Assembly: GCA_944472155.2 (NCBI GenBank) | Contig: OX235271.1 | Location: 93,695,256-93,759,255 of the forward strand | DNA from: Trichobilharzia szidati | Lineage: Eukaryota; Platyhelminthes; Trematoda; Strigeidida; Schistosomatidae | Length of the DNA stretch: 64,000 bases | Direction of reading: 5' to 3' | Part shown: positions 53,800 to 64,000 of the stretch, one piece after another | Layout of the letters: every line of letters begins with the position of its first letter | Position numbering within the stretch: position 1 is the first letter of the stretch | The notes under the pieces: generated by a model | Told to the model about the DNA's origin: nothing | What the model saw: only the letters and a program-made list of their open reading frames with translations | The model's database searches: none | Position numbers and translations under genes: made by a program

Positions 53800-54855
53800 T
53801 TATACAAATAAAGCTGGTTTCTTGATTAGCATTTATGGTATCCAGCAGATCTGAAAAATTTCAGTTCGCTAAGGAAGGTGTAGTAAGATAATCACCACAA
53901 ACTGTGTAAACTGCAAGTCACAAATCAACTGTCAAACTGCGAATTTGATTTGTACACCACGACGATGGATGTGAACCAAACATTGTTCTCATAGTCGCCG
54001 GAACATTTACAACCTGAAATACACTACTTAATTTCCAAAAACACCTGATTCTATCTATGGAACGTATTTTGCTTCCTGTATGATTTTTTGCTAATTGATT
54101 TACAGTAGAAATAAGCGATTAGAGTAGTGTATATCACCACCTCTGCATCAAGTGATCACGACCTCTTTTTTCAAATGTTTTATCACAATTTTATAAATTT
54201 ACCTTTAGTTATTTTAGGTTTTTGAAACTATTTTAAGTAACTGCATGTTTGATAAGTGGATTTGAGTTAAGAAAAGGTTTTTTATGACTGAAGTTTCTTG
54301 GTGGATCATTCATCTGTCTCAAAGTCCTTTTATAACATATTTCTACCGAATAGATGAACCATAAGTAATAAAATTGTTTAGGTGAACGTCCGAAAAAGGG
54401 ACTAAAAAAATTCTACCTACCTCATTCAGAGATCTATCCATGACGTCTTTTCAAATCTGTTAACATTATTTTTCATTAAGAATCCTGTTGATAATGCAAA
54501 AGAACCCTGTGGTACTATTTCATCTGATCTGTATTAAAAGGCCTCATTTGCCTTGCATATGTACAAACCAGAAGTGCATAAGATTCACCTGTCACTAGAC
54601 TGTTTTCAAAAGCACATATTTCCACATTTTCAACTTTGTTTTAGTTTTATTGAACTCATAATTTTCCTGAATCTAACAGATGGGTCTCGGCCTAAAGAGT
54701 AAGACATTTACCATCCTTCGTACAGTTATTTCTCTCTCATCAGGACATTAGAGAGAAAAAAACAAAAAGTTCAGCAGCTGAACTTCATTTTCATCAGTTG
54801 CATACACCCTTCAGACACATAAATACCAATATACAAAATATTAAAATGCCGAATT
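53800..54855. other. Unassigned intergenic sequence
   Basis: No feature was recognised. Confidence 0.4.
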
Positions 54856-54861
54856 GATTTT

Positions 54862-55050
54862 AGATGGTTGGAGGCAATCGGCAGGAAACCCTGGACTCAG
54901 CCTTCATGCTTGCTGGTAGGCCGCAAACATCGAACTTCAGTTCAGTTTGCACCGTGATGGCGAATGACCTAGCATGGCGACCACATTGCAACCTTGACAG
55001 ACAGAATTCGGTCTGCACCAACCCAAGGACAAGACGCTTGACATTAAAGA
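54862..55050. mobile_element. SINE-C, short inverted pair, old
   Basis: About 54862-54920 is a minus SINE-C piece (agatggttggaggcaatcgg). From about 54940 the 3' body runs on plus (caccgtgatggcgaatgacc, cagaattcggtctgcacc). The tRNA head and ribozyme core are missing. Confidence 0.72.
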
Positions 55051-55190
55051 CCAGTCAGAATATATTCAAGTACTTTAGTTATTGATCACAAAGGTGAAGG
55101 ACATAAATATCATGTGATTGAGTAGCATAACAGAAACGAAAATAAGTCGTTGTTAAGCTTGTTAGTATGTGTAGCAATAATTAAGGAATA

Positions 55191-55530
55191 TTCAAGTATT
55201 AGTTTATAGGGATTTGATCGATTGGTTACAGGATTTAATCACGAGTTGATGTCAGTCAGAGAACCATTGGAAAATCTGGGAGTACTGGACAGCTGTCTCG
55301 TCCTAGTTCGGGATTCTTCATCAGTACGCACCCACCGGGCCTTGAACCTAGGACTTTCTGGTTACGAGATGAGCTCGCAGACCATTAAGCCACTGGGACC
55401 CGATCCAACGGCCCATGAATTCCAACTTCCGCCAACTCACGACATAGCGAGATCACTAGGCAATGTTTTCAGTGAGTATTTGTCCTCACACCCGACCTGC
55501 TGTACACTACTGGTCACGACTTCCTACTAG
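55191..55530 (-). mobile_element. SINE-A, minus copy with target-site duplication
   Basis: Complete tail, ribozyme (55281-55330), tRNA head and part of the upstream body. The 8-base duplication aaggaata is at 55183-55190 and 55531-55538. The ribozyme has CTGATGA and stem II, but GAGAC in place of GAAAC. Confidence 0.85.
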
Positions 55531-55575
55531 AAGGAATAGAATTACGAACGAATATTGCAAATTGAATAGAAGTAT

Positions 55576-55885
55576 TGCAACGACAGAAGACAAAGGCCAG
55601 AAAACAGATCATTTATTGAGAAAATCAACAGGTATTTATAGATTTTTATGTACATTATTATTGGTTATTGTTAGCAGAGAAACATGGTCTTCTGATTGGT
55701 TGTTTTCTCGCTGAAAGTTAATCTGTCATCTCTTTGTAGCCGTTTTCTTGATGGTCAGACCATATATCTGCGAATCGTGTTCGCCCAGGCTTTGTTCTTG
55801 TTTTTTTGATGACCAAGATTTGGGAAGTAAACATTGACGTAAATTGCTGTCTACCAATTTATGCTAGCAGACAGCTCTCACCACA
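55576..55885. mobile_element. Element G, LTR-like repeat, second copy
   Basis: It is homologous along its length to 20983-21285 (tgcaacgacagaagacaaag at the start, cagctctcaccaca at the end), flanked by gtat at 55572-55575 and 55886-55889. Confidence 0.5.
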
Positions 55886-55889
55886 GTAT

Positions 55890-56766
55890 GAAATCAGCAG
55901 TGCACAATAGAGTCAAATAATTTATTCAAACAGATAAAAGAAGTTCAGTCAAGAATATTAACAAGAACAAAATTAAGCGTAATGTGGCATGTGCTACTGA
56001 TAAGGTTTATAAGTAGTATACAAAGAGACATCCATCAGCAAAATAAGCACCAAATAGCAGGGAGATGCATTTGATGTCAGAGAAAGCAAATGATACAGCG
56101 CTGTGCAATTTCATGGGAGACGTGAAAGGAACACAAAGAAACACAATTTGAAGGCTAGAAGTAGCACAACACGAAGATCTGTGCAAAGGGTGCGTTGGAA
56201 ATAAGATGTGCATAATTTGGCTGTTCATAGAAGAAGGCTTGGCAGAGGAATACATCTCCTTGCTATATGATGTCTTATGCTGATGAACATCTTATCAGTA
56301 GCATACGCCATATTATTGTTTGAAATAGAAATCTGATCAAATATAGGCATTAAAAGATGTGCCACACAAAAATAATAATAAAACAACTTTATGTAAAGAA
56401 AACGGAGAATAAATGAAGGTCATCCAAAACGCTTGAGAGCATACTTGTCAAGATCATTCAACATTCTGAACTATATGTTACTTTCAGAAAGGGAAGAATG
56501 AAGGAAAACGCAGCATATCCGCCAGTGATTGCGATTCTTGGCCATATTTGATAACGTCTCGTCTCCCGAACCCCACGCAGGGGGTCTTAATGAACCAACT
56601 GATGCTAGTCTAACACAAATATCCTTCACTCTACTCACAGAGCTAACCACCTCTCTACTTTTTCCATCCAATCCCAAGGCTAGTGAATAACGACCGGTAT
56701 GGCAACCCGTGAGATCGTAAGCTTGCTCGATTGCCATACTTTGTAACAAGACGAAAGTGAAATCAT
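55890..56766. other. Unassigned intergenic sequence
   Basis: No feature was recognised. Confidence 0.4.
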
Positions 56767-56774
56767 AAAAGTAA

Positions 56775-56920
56775 CCAGAAGGTCCTGGGTTCGAGCCCCG
56801 GTGGGTGCGTACTGATGAAGAGTCCCAAAGAGCTAGGACGAAACAGCTGTCCAGTACTCCCTGCAGGTTTTCCAATGGTTCTCTAACCAATATCAGCTCA
56901 CGATGAAATCCTGTAAACAA
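56775..56920 (+). mobile_element. SINE-A, 5'-truncated copy with target-site duplication
   Basis: It starts inside the tRNA head (ccagaaggtcctgggttcg), then ribozyme and tail. The 8-base duplication aaaagtaa is at 56767-56774 and 56921-56928. Confidence 0.88.
56808..56860 (+). ncRNA. Hammerhead ribozyme of SINE-A, core intact
   Basis: CTGATGA (56812-56818), stem II GTCC...GGAC with a longer loop (caaagagcta), GAAA, stem III CAGCTG and TC are all present. Together with 18035-18090 it is one of two intact SINE-A ribozyme cores in the window. Confidence 0.85.
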
Positions 56921-56929
56921 AAAAGTAAA

Positions 56930-57344
56930 AATAACACTAGAGATTACAGGAACGACTTAGACTGTGTAACCTAACAACCTCTAGTAATGTAAACCAAGAC
57001 CTGTATTTTCTCCATTTGAACATATTTGCATTCCCCCAGAGATTAAAATTCAGCATCCATTCCTTCAAATGTTTCTTTGTAAACAAGAAAAAAAGTGTAG
57101 AAGCAATGAGGACGCATAAAACAGGCATATAATCATACGATACTAGAAACTCATTGTATCAACCGAAAATTCCGAATCATTACTTGTGATCAATAGTACG
57201 TGGTTGCTACCGGAATATGAGCCAGATTAAAAAGCAATTTACAAGTCAGGGTGGATATGTAGTGACTCAAGACAATTATTCACTATTGTAACTGAATGCT
57301 TATATCGCCTGTCTTACTATGGACTGGTTGATTACCAATATTCC
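56930..57344. other. Unassigned intergenic sequence
   Basis: No feature was recognised. Confidence 0.4.
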
Positions 57345-57354
57345 ATTGTAAGTG

Positions 57355-58518
57355 AACATAGAGAAAACATAGGTAATGAAGATTCCTGGATAAGAATAAC
57401 AACAACAGACAACGACCAACATAAGTGGGAGGAACCTGAAAGAAGCAACCTCTTTCACCTACCTGGGAAGCATCATCTTAACTACAGGCAGAACTGACGA
57501 GGATATCAAAGCAAGAATCCGGAAAACAAGACAACTTTCACTACTCTCAAGTCTGTGTGAAGGTCAACAACACTCAGCATCAAAAATAAGATCCGGATTT
57601 TCAACTCCAATGGGAAGTCAGTGCTACTCGCTATACGGATCAGAGACTTGCACTGCGCGTCATAAAGAGCATCTCAAACAAACTACAGACCTTCATTAAC
57701 AGTTATCTTCGCTCAATACTCAAGATCAGATGGCCAGAAAAGATCAGCAACAGGGATCTCTGGCAATACCCGACCGATAACTGCTACCTTGCCGTGGTGG
57801 TCGGGCTTGAATTCCGCAGTGACCCAACAAGCTAAACTGGCTGGGACTCATGTCCCTGCAGGTCCTACCATGTCAGAAAGGTTGTTTGGATAGCGGTTAG
57901 ACTAAAAGCAGTTACCATGGGGTACATGGGCTCCAGAATTCAATCGGACCAAATGGCGTATGAACCCATATGGGTCACCGGCAACCATGGGAACGCAGCT
58001 CCTGACGCTGCTCCGCTGCCTTGCGGATTAGACTCCAAGTCAAAGGCTCGGGGGGTGGTCCCTTAGGAAAACCACCTGCTTCGATCTGGGCGCCCGGGCA
58101 GTATCTCAGCCCTCACACAATATTGTGTGGCGCATCTTTCTTGGTGCCATATTGTACCAAGTTTTCAGCGTTTAAATAAATAATATGAATAAATCTCTGG
58201 CAATGTGCGAACCAATCCAGCAGGAACCGATTGTGAAACAAATAGACAGGAAGAAATGGAGATGGATTGGCCATACTCTTAGAAAACAAACCATCAAGTG
58301 ACATCACTAGACAAGCCCTTGAGTGAAACCCGAAAGGGAAGCAGCGAGTTGGTCGTCAGTGCAAGGGTGACTTGGAGGAGGTCATGTGAAGAGGAGATGA
58401 AAACGTGTGGGCAGACTTGGAGCGAGGTGAAGACTCTAGCAGAGAACCGAACGCAATGGAGACGCCTGGCTGAAGCCCTATGTTCCTCTAGGAATTAAAG
58501 GAAACAATAATAATAATA
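57355..58518 (+). mobile_element. RTE-1 LINE copy with target-site duplication, carrying nested element F
   Basis: It covers RTE-1 from the region after FADD (gtgaacatagagaaaacata) to the (TAA)n tail, interrupted by F at 57768-58192. The 10-base duplication attgtaagtg is at 57345-57354 and 58519-58528. Reading frames are broken. The end cctatgttcctctaggaatt is a variant of the usual hairpin. Confidence 0.92.
57768..58192 (+). mobile_element. Element F, complete 425-bp non-autonomous element
   Basis: A GC-richer block starts cgaccgataactgctacc and contains the hairpin cccgacc...ggtcggg (arms about 57769 and 57798). It ends with taaataaataatatgaataa. The 12-base duplication atctctggcaat (57756-57767, 58193-58204) splits RTE-1 sequence that is uninterrupted at 1733-1746. 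Two older, longer relatives lie at 29278-29790 and 36385-37255. No ORF, tRNA-like head or ribozyme was seen. Confidence 0.88.
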
Positions 58519-58528
58519 ATTGTAAGTG

Positions 58529-58900
58529 TATCTTTTTTCAATTAAACCTTTCCGAAAATAGGCGTTTTTTCTAAAAATTCATGAGTGCGTTTTGATTCCA
58601 AGTTGTAATTATTGGTAAAATAGAACATTTTGGTACATTAGGTGACGTAAAGGCTTAACAGGATTTACTTGTAAACAATTGAAGTCTGATTAAGTGCATC
58701 TTAAATTCAAATCAATAATCAAATAGGGTATATAAGTTACATTTTCCCTGAGTATTAGTAATCAGGTCGGAATAGTTTATTATAGAATTCTGTATAATAA
58801 CACTTATCTCAGAGAAATTCGAAACTCATGATATTGCGGATCTTATACAAGTCAAATGTGTAGTCTTTTTTTCAAAATAGAAAAAATCCTCACTTAGACA
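58529..58900. other. Unassigned intergenic sequence
   Basis: AT-rich; no feature was recognised. Confidence 0.4.
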
Positions 58901-58904
58901 TTTA

Positions 58905-59950
58905 AAAAGCAAAAGGATTAAGTGAAGAAATGTTTACTTCTCAATTAGATCCTCATCTCTTCAATTGTTTGAATTATCTATCTTGGTTATTATCAAACCC
59001 CGTGACATGTTGATATTGATTAATTATTATTAACAAACATATTGCCACGTGATTGGTATTAAACAGTTGCTGAGTGAGAATGGTTATCCAGGAAAATTCA
59101 TTGATAAGAATATGAATCAAAAATCAAGGCAGCCTAAGGTATCAACGGTTCCCAAAAAGGCCTTATTATTACAACCTCAGTTCCTCGGGGATAACATCAG
59201 CAAATAACGTCTTACTGACTGATGTAGAGAGACGGTTTTTGGGCATATCTGAAGATTGATCACCTTTGAATTCCAAGTTCATGAATAAGGTTTTCTTTGG
59301 AACTGAGTCGGTGACCAGTTTAGACTGCTTATCTTTCTCACTGTTACTGTCAAAAATTCGGCTCCGGTAACCGTTTTCTGCCAGCGTGTCTTTTATGAAT
59401 TCAAATTCTGAGTCTACGCAATCAGAACTACAAATGTTTCTTATCCTAAAGCAGAGCGAATGAATTAGGGTCTTTTTCCTGGAGATAGGCACCCAACTAT
59501 AAAAATTAGTTAGTTGTACATTCCATTTCAGCAAAATTACAAATGATGTTCACCAGCCACAAGTTGTTCTCCATCTTTGTAAAAGATAAACTCCACCGTC
59601 TGGTCGCCTCCATGTGCATTTAGCAGTTCATCTGCTCTTGTGGAGCAAGGTATACTGGTCGTAGCCAGAGAACGCTTTCCACACGGATACAGGAACATAT
59701 TCCAGCATGGTTTTACAAAGAAGAAAGGAAGAGTGTGCGAGGCTCTATTCTAGAACACCTGATTGACTGGTGTCACTGCCCCAATCCTGAACATGATTTT
59801 AAGATCATCTACCGAATCCATGCTAACTTGCCACGTTTCCTTCGTTATAGATTCTTAAAGACAGCTGAGGCCTTGGCCATTGATGAACTTAAGCTACACC
59901 TTTGTGTACAAAAGAAGTATGTACAATCCCTACTTTTGCCTTGGCTTTAT
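58905..59950. pseudogene. PLE mosaic: plus copy with an inverted PLE segment inside
   Basis: Near 58905-58970 lies a PLE terminal piece (ggattaagtgaagaaatg), also seen at 9170 and 62440. On plus, 59070-59205 encodes LLSENGYPGKFIDKNM and VPKKALL..QFLGDN. On minus, 59169-59534 encodes the same protein region from another copy (ISRKKTLIHSLCFRIRNIC, VPKKTLFMNLEFKGDQ). On plus, 59600-59950 encodes GIY-YIG (CSCGARYTGRSQRTLSTRIQ, IPAWF) and the C-terminus LCVQKKYVQSLLLPW. The inverted middle part may reflect template switching between two PLE RNAs or a later rearrangement. Confidence 0.85.
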
Positions 59951-59959
59951 AGGGATACA

Positions 59960-60367
59960 CATTTATTTATTTTGTTTATTTAGTTATTCTATGTACCCTT
60001 CCCTCATTACTACGATTCTTATTGTTATTATTATTATTGCTATTCTCACTCTGAATTGTTTCGGCTTGTCCCATTTGTCATTCAAAATCCAAAATTATTA
60101 TTTTTTACACTATTGAATTCTATCTTATAAAATTTCACACCATGTTGTGTAACATTTTATATTCGTCTACTAATCCTATAATTATGCACCCCTTTCCAAC
60201 ATCTATACATTTTATCAATTATTCTATATATGACAGTAGTTTTGCCAATTGACACTCAAACATGATTATAATCACAAATATTTTAATTGCATTTCATTCT
60301 ATTATTATTATTATTTCATGTATTCACACCTCTGATCTAATTTCCTCGCCGGATATAATTTCTTAAA

Positions 60368-60401
<34 letters not shown>

Positions 60402-61065
60402 GACTGTACAGCTTGATAATAAATTCGTTGAAAAGAGTCGCTTCGCTGTATATTGTTTTCTTAATGCTACAATGGGAATTATTAAATCATGGAACTTGTC
60501 GATGAGATTACATAGTCAATCTAAAATGCATACAAAGATGCTATTTCATCGCTTGAATTTTTCAAGGGTTTAGAAATCCTAATACTGAGGTCGCAGATAC
60601 TAAGTCTCACGGTTATTTATTCGCCCCACTGAATCATCAAACATTATATTACTAAGGCTTTGTGCAAATCCCCCTGCGTAACATTGTAGTCAACCGCATG
60701 AAATTCCAACGTGCTATCGACAACTGATGATAATATCAACTGGCCACCGATCCAAATAGAGCATTTTTCTCTTAATGATTAATACATATGATAAGACATA
60801 ATGCATTTATTATTTTTATTATAAATTAAAGCCCGCCTCATCGGAAAACTCCTTAGTAAATAGTTTGAATAACCATAGATCTACATGTAGGCCTCGTTGT
60901 TTCGGAAAACAAATCACGTTGATTGATTAGTGGTACTGTCATACAAAATTATCGCATACGCTAAACATGAACGAAGCAGGTCAATGCAAACTCATTCTGA
61001 GCTTCAAGTCATGACGTTTCCCCAGCCGTAATGTCGTTTACTGCTTAAGGATGCTAGTCTCTCGC
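59960..61065. other. Unassigned intergenic sequence with (AT)n repeat
   Basis: An AT microsatellite lies at 60371-60400. The first ~100 bases are probably PLE 3' noncoding sequence. Nothing else was recognised. Confidence 0.45.
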
Positions 61066-61069
61066 CAAA

Positions 61070-61192
61070 TCCGAGTCTACTACTGGGTAGTGAATTAGGC
61101 GAGATTTAGGAGTGAGTCGATTAGGAGTCGAACCTCAGACTATATGTATGGTTGGTGAGTATCCTACCATTGAACTGTCGACGCATTATCCC
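61070..61192 (-). mobile_element. SINE-B-like, old copy
   Basis: On minus, a tRNA-like head (tgcgtcgacagttcaatgg, B box ggttcgactcc) is followed by a short diverged body. Confidence 0.55.
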
Positions 61193-61298
61193 TACTCACA
61201 ATAAGATTACTTATTCATATACATATTTCGCTATGTACATCTAGGCAAAGCTTGAAGATTCCATTGTAATCAATATTGTACGCTTATATTTTGTGTCA

Positions 61299-62343
61299 TT
61301 ACTCATCAACCTTATTCAACAGCTGTACGACAACGGCACATGTCAAGTGATCCACAACGGAAACCTCAGCTAACCATTTGGAGGAAACACAGGAGTCAGA
61401 CAAGGGTGCTCATTATCACCAATGATATTCCTAATTGTGGTGGACTGGATTATGCGTCAGATAGTGGGAAATGAGAAGACAGGGATATCCTGGACCGATG
61501 TGAAGAACCTAGAAGACCTGGATTTCGCGGATGATTTATGTTTGATGTCACACAAAATCGAAGACTTACAAGCGAAAACCGACAAACTGGTCGAAGAAGC
61601 AGCAAAGACAGGACTCCAGGTGAACATAGACAAGACGGGGGTTATGAAAATAAACAGCCAACAACAACAACAGCAACATCCAGCGCCAATCACCGTCAAC
61701 GGGAGGGATTTGAAAGAGGTTGCTTCACTCACTTATCTAGGGAGCATTGACTCAACTACAGGAGGAACAGACGAAGATGTCAAATCAGGAATCGGGAAGG
61801 CGAGAAACACATTCATCAACCTGAAACCAATCTGGAAATCTTCGTCACTCAGCATCAACGACAAAATTCGGATTTTCAATACAAACGTCAAGTCAGTCAG
61901 TTCTTCTATACGGATCAGAAACTTGGAGGGTCACAAGGAATATTTCCAACAGCCTGTTGCAGACCTTTGTCAACAGCTCTCTTCGTTCTATACTGAAGAT
62001 CAGATGGCCGGAAAGAATCACCAACAAGAAACTATGAGAACAAACAAAACAAGAACCAATTGCCCAAGAAATATGCAGGAGAAAGTGGAGATGGATTGAA
62101 CACTCGCTGAGGAGGCCGCTAGGTGACATCGCGCGTCATGCCCTCGAGTGGAACTCGAAGGGGAAGCGGCGAGTTGGACGTGCAAGAGTGACATGGAGGA
62201 GATCGTGTGAAGAGGAGTTGAAACAGTATGAACTAACATGGATGCAGGTGAAAAGTACAGCACAAGACACAAGCAAGTGGAGACGTGTAGTTGAAGCCCT
62301 ATGTTCCACTAGGAACCCAAGGGAACAATAATAACAATATATA
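61299..62343 (+). pseudogene. RTE-1 LINE RT copy with target-site duplication
   Basis: The 5'-truncated copy starts at LINLIQQLYDNGTCQVI and includes TGVRQGCSLSPMIFLIVVDW in a broken frame. A 225-codon frame (61422-62099) then has LDFADDLCLMSHKIEDLQ (intact FADD) and LTYLGSIDSTTGGTDEDVK. After a shift near 61895 the C-terminus [17 protein letters not shown] to EALCSTRNPREQ ends at TAA and a (TAA)n tail. The 13-base repeats atattttgtgtca (61286-61298) and atatcttgtgtca (62344-62356) differ once. It is close to the copy at 43325 but has the GVRQGC box that copy lost. Endonuclease is absent, so it is not autonomous. Confidence 0.9.
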
Positions 62344-62439
62344 ATATCTTGTGTCAATATTCCAACAATGGGAATATTAAATAATTTTTGCCGCAAACTT
62401 AAATGAATTGTTAATTTGCTTTTTTGTTATAGAAACCAA

Positions 62440-62520
62440 TCGTTATCTACCCAAGTGGATATATTTCTTCGCTCAATCCTTTTGCTTTCAAATCTTTTCT
62501 CGCTCTTACGTATTCACTCA
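62440..62520. mobile_element. PLE terminal fragment
   Basis: atatttcttcgctcaatcct and the following sequence match, in reverse orientation, the PLE end at 58905-58960 and the inverted ends of the PLE at 9141-10625. Confidence 0.6.
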
Positions 62521-62756
62521 CAGTATGTTCATCTGAAAGTTTTATATCATTTTTTACTAATGACAATTAAAATCAAAACCGTACAAAGCAAGTAAAGTTG
62601 ATTGTGAATGTTGTCTTCACAGGAGAAGTCGACTCTCTGTTGACATATTAACGTACAATTATTATTTTTCACCTTCTCTAAAACAGTAACTCATGCTCAT
62701 TTTATAACGCGAAATTAGTTTTACATACAAGTGTCATTCTGTAGAATCGGAAACTT

Positions 62757-64000
62757 TGACAATCTGTCTGTCTGTCTGTCTGTTTTCGACATAGAACTTT
62801 GCACTGATGTGCGGCAGTTCAAGTCGCCACAATCCATGTAGCACGCAAAGCAAGAGAAGGAAGTAGAAGAAATGCATAATATAGACAGTAAACAGAGGTA
62901 TGAGACAAAGGAATAGTAATAACGGAGAACAAAACAGTTTAATTGGAAATCATAAGTCACAAGGAGTGGATGCATCTGCGCCACTGAGAACGATTTTGAG
63001 CCATGTCACCAATTGTTTCCAACCATTGGTTTTTACCATCCCGAGGGCCCCAACCAGGAAGTCTACACCTTCCTACGTGGCTTAGATTAACTGTTGTGGA
63101 TTTCATTGATTGGTGCCATGTTTTGGTTTGACCGCCGCTAGCTCTTTTCCAGACTGACCCTATGTCAGCCACCATTGCCCATCGAGGAAGACGATCGATG
63201 GCTGGGCATACGTATCACATGTCCTAACCATCTCAGTCGAAGTAATTTCACAGTCTCGTCGATTGATTTCCCCGCCTTACCTAGCACTCGACGCCTAACC
63301 TCAATATTGCTCACCTTATTATACCACTTCACACGGGAGATAGAACGCAGGCACCTATGATCGAAGACAGCTAATCTTTTCATGTCTTCCACTCTCAGTG
63401 GCCAGGTCTCACAGCCATAAAGGAGGACGGAGCGGACTGTTGAGCAGTACACACGCCCTTTGGTCGATAGTCGGATATCGCGTCTACTAAGCCAGAGACG
63501 GCGAAAACTGGCGAATGCGAACCTAGCCCTCTGTATTCGTGCTGAGATTTCGTCGGACATCAACCCGTTGGGGCTGATGGTACTTCCCAAGTAAGTGAAG
63601 CGGTCAACGTGCTCTACCATTTCATTTCCTATTTCTAATCTAGGGGTCGGCGTAGTCCAATCCTGCAGCATCATCTTACATTTTACAGGGGTAAATCGCA
63701 TGCCAAACATACGAAGATTGTTGCTCAAGGTGTTCAGAAGACTCTGCATTTTGTCAGCGTCCTCGCCTAGAAGGACTATATCGTTCGCATATTCTAAGTC
63801 AACGAGATTCTTCCCTGGTAGCAAGTCAATCCCTGAGTCGCTGAAGTGTTAGGGTTAAGTCCATTAGTACGTCTATGATGAAGTTAAATAGGAATGGGGA
63901 TAATGGGCATCCTTGACGGACGCCACTAGTCGTCACCACTTCAGATGACAACTCGCCATAAGCCCTCACCTGGCTGGATGAGTACGAGTAGAGTGCCTTA
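62757..64000 (-). pseudogene. RTE-2 LINE, RT and C-terminal part, running out of the window
   Basis: On minus from the window edge: ALYSYSSSQVRAYGE, then TSGVRQGCPLSPFLFNFIID (63945-63870), a frame break with a stop near 63850, then a 219-codon frame (63824-63165). It has VDLEYANDIVLLGEDADKM, where the catalytic YADD is changed to [42 protein letters not shown] and [19 protein letters not shown]. The 3' end has the stem GCACA..TGTGC-like block, ttctatgtcgaaaac and (AGAC)n at 62757-62785. Substitution of a catalytic Asp plus the frameshift mean no RT activity. Confidence 0.92.

Noticed and set aside
61457..61732. Minus frame with poly-Cys run
   Set aside because: It is antisense to the CAACAA-rich part of RTE-1; a matching shadow exists at 43779-44057.
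1..64000. CRISPR arrays, bacterial operons or insertion sequences
   Set aside because: Spliced exons, LINEs, PLEs and tRNA-derived SINEs show an animal genome; no spaced direct-repeat array was seen.

Overview
The window is metazoan DNA: AT-rich, with large introns, GT-AG splice sites and an assembly gap (4472-4971). It is dominated by retroelements. Penelope-like elements (PLEs) with GIY-YIG endonuclease, two RTE-like LINEs, and tRNA-derived SINEs carrying hammerhead ribozymes of the Smalpha type together point to a blood fluke (Schistosoma or a close relative). That assignment is inference, since no search could be run.

Host gene. I recognise one host gene. Seven exons on the + strand (8857-8993, 14331-14433, 20293-20413, 23314-23419, 31560-31670, 35591-35704, 41574-41636) splice in compatible phases. 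They encode the last ~250 residues of a SID-1 transmembrane family protein (SIDT1/SIDT2-like, dsRNA uptake), including the His-x3-His motif and the stop codon. Its 5' exons were not found; they lie left of the window, in the gap, or were missed. The introns are 2.9-8.1 kb and full of mobile elements. Nothing convincingly host-coding was seen from 41.7 to 64 kb.

Mobile elements, using working names. PLE: one near-complete ORF (2456-4471, minus) that runs open into the gap, one copy with target-site duplications (9141-10625), and many fragments. RTE-1: (TAA)n tail, best copies at 43325-44657, 57355-58518 and 61299-62343. RTE-2: (GACA)n tail, copies at 33250-33964, 40506-41485 and 62757-64000. 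SINE-A and SINE-C: tRNA-derived, each with its own hammerhead ribozyme. SINE-B: tRNA-derived, with a 3' end nearly identical to RTE-1. SINE-D: older tRNA-derived repeat. F: a 425-bp non-autonomous element. G: an LTR-like repeat.

Most interesting signal. The two ribozyme SINEs are repeatedly present as composite insertions. One 8-13 bp target-site duplication pair encloses an inverted segment fused to a direct segment of the same unit, or more than one unit in tandem. This is what reverse transcription of multimeric or circular ribozyme RNA with template switching or twin priming would leave. Nested insertions give a relative chronology: RTE-2 inside SINE-C, RTE-1 inside SINE-A, F inside RTE-1, SINE-B inside a PLE terminus, and RTE-1 inside one arm of a PLE-derived palindrome.
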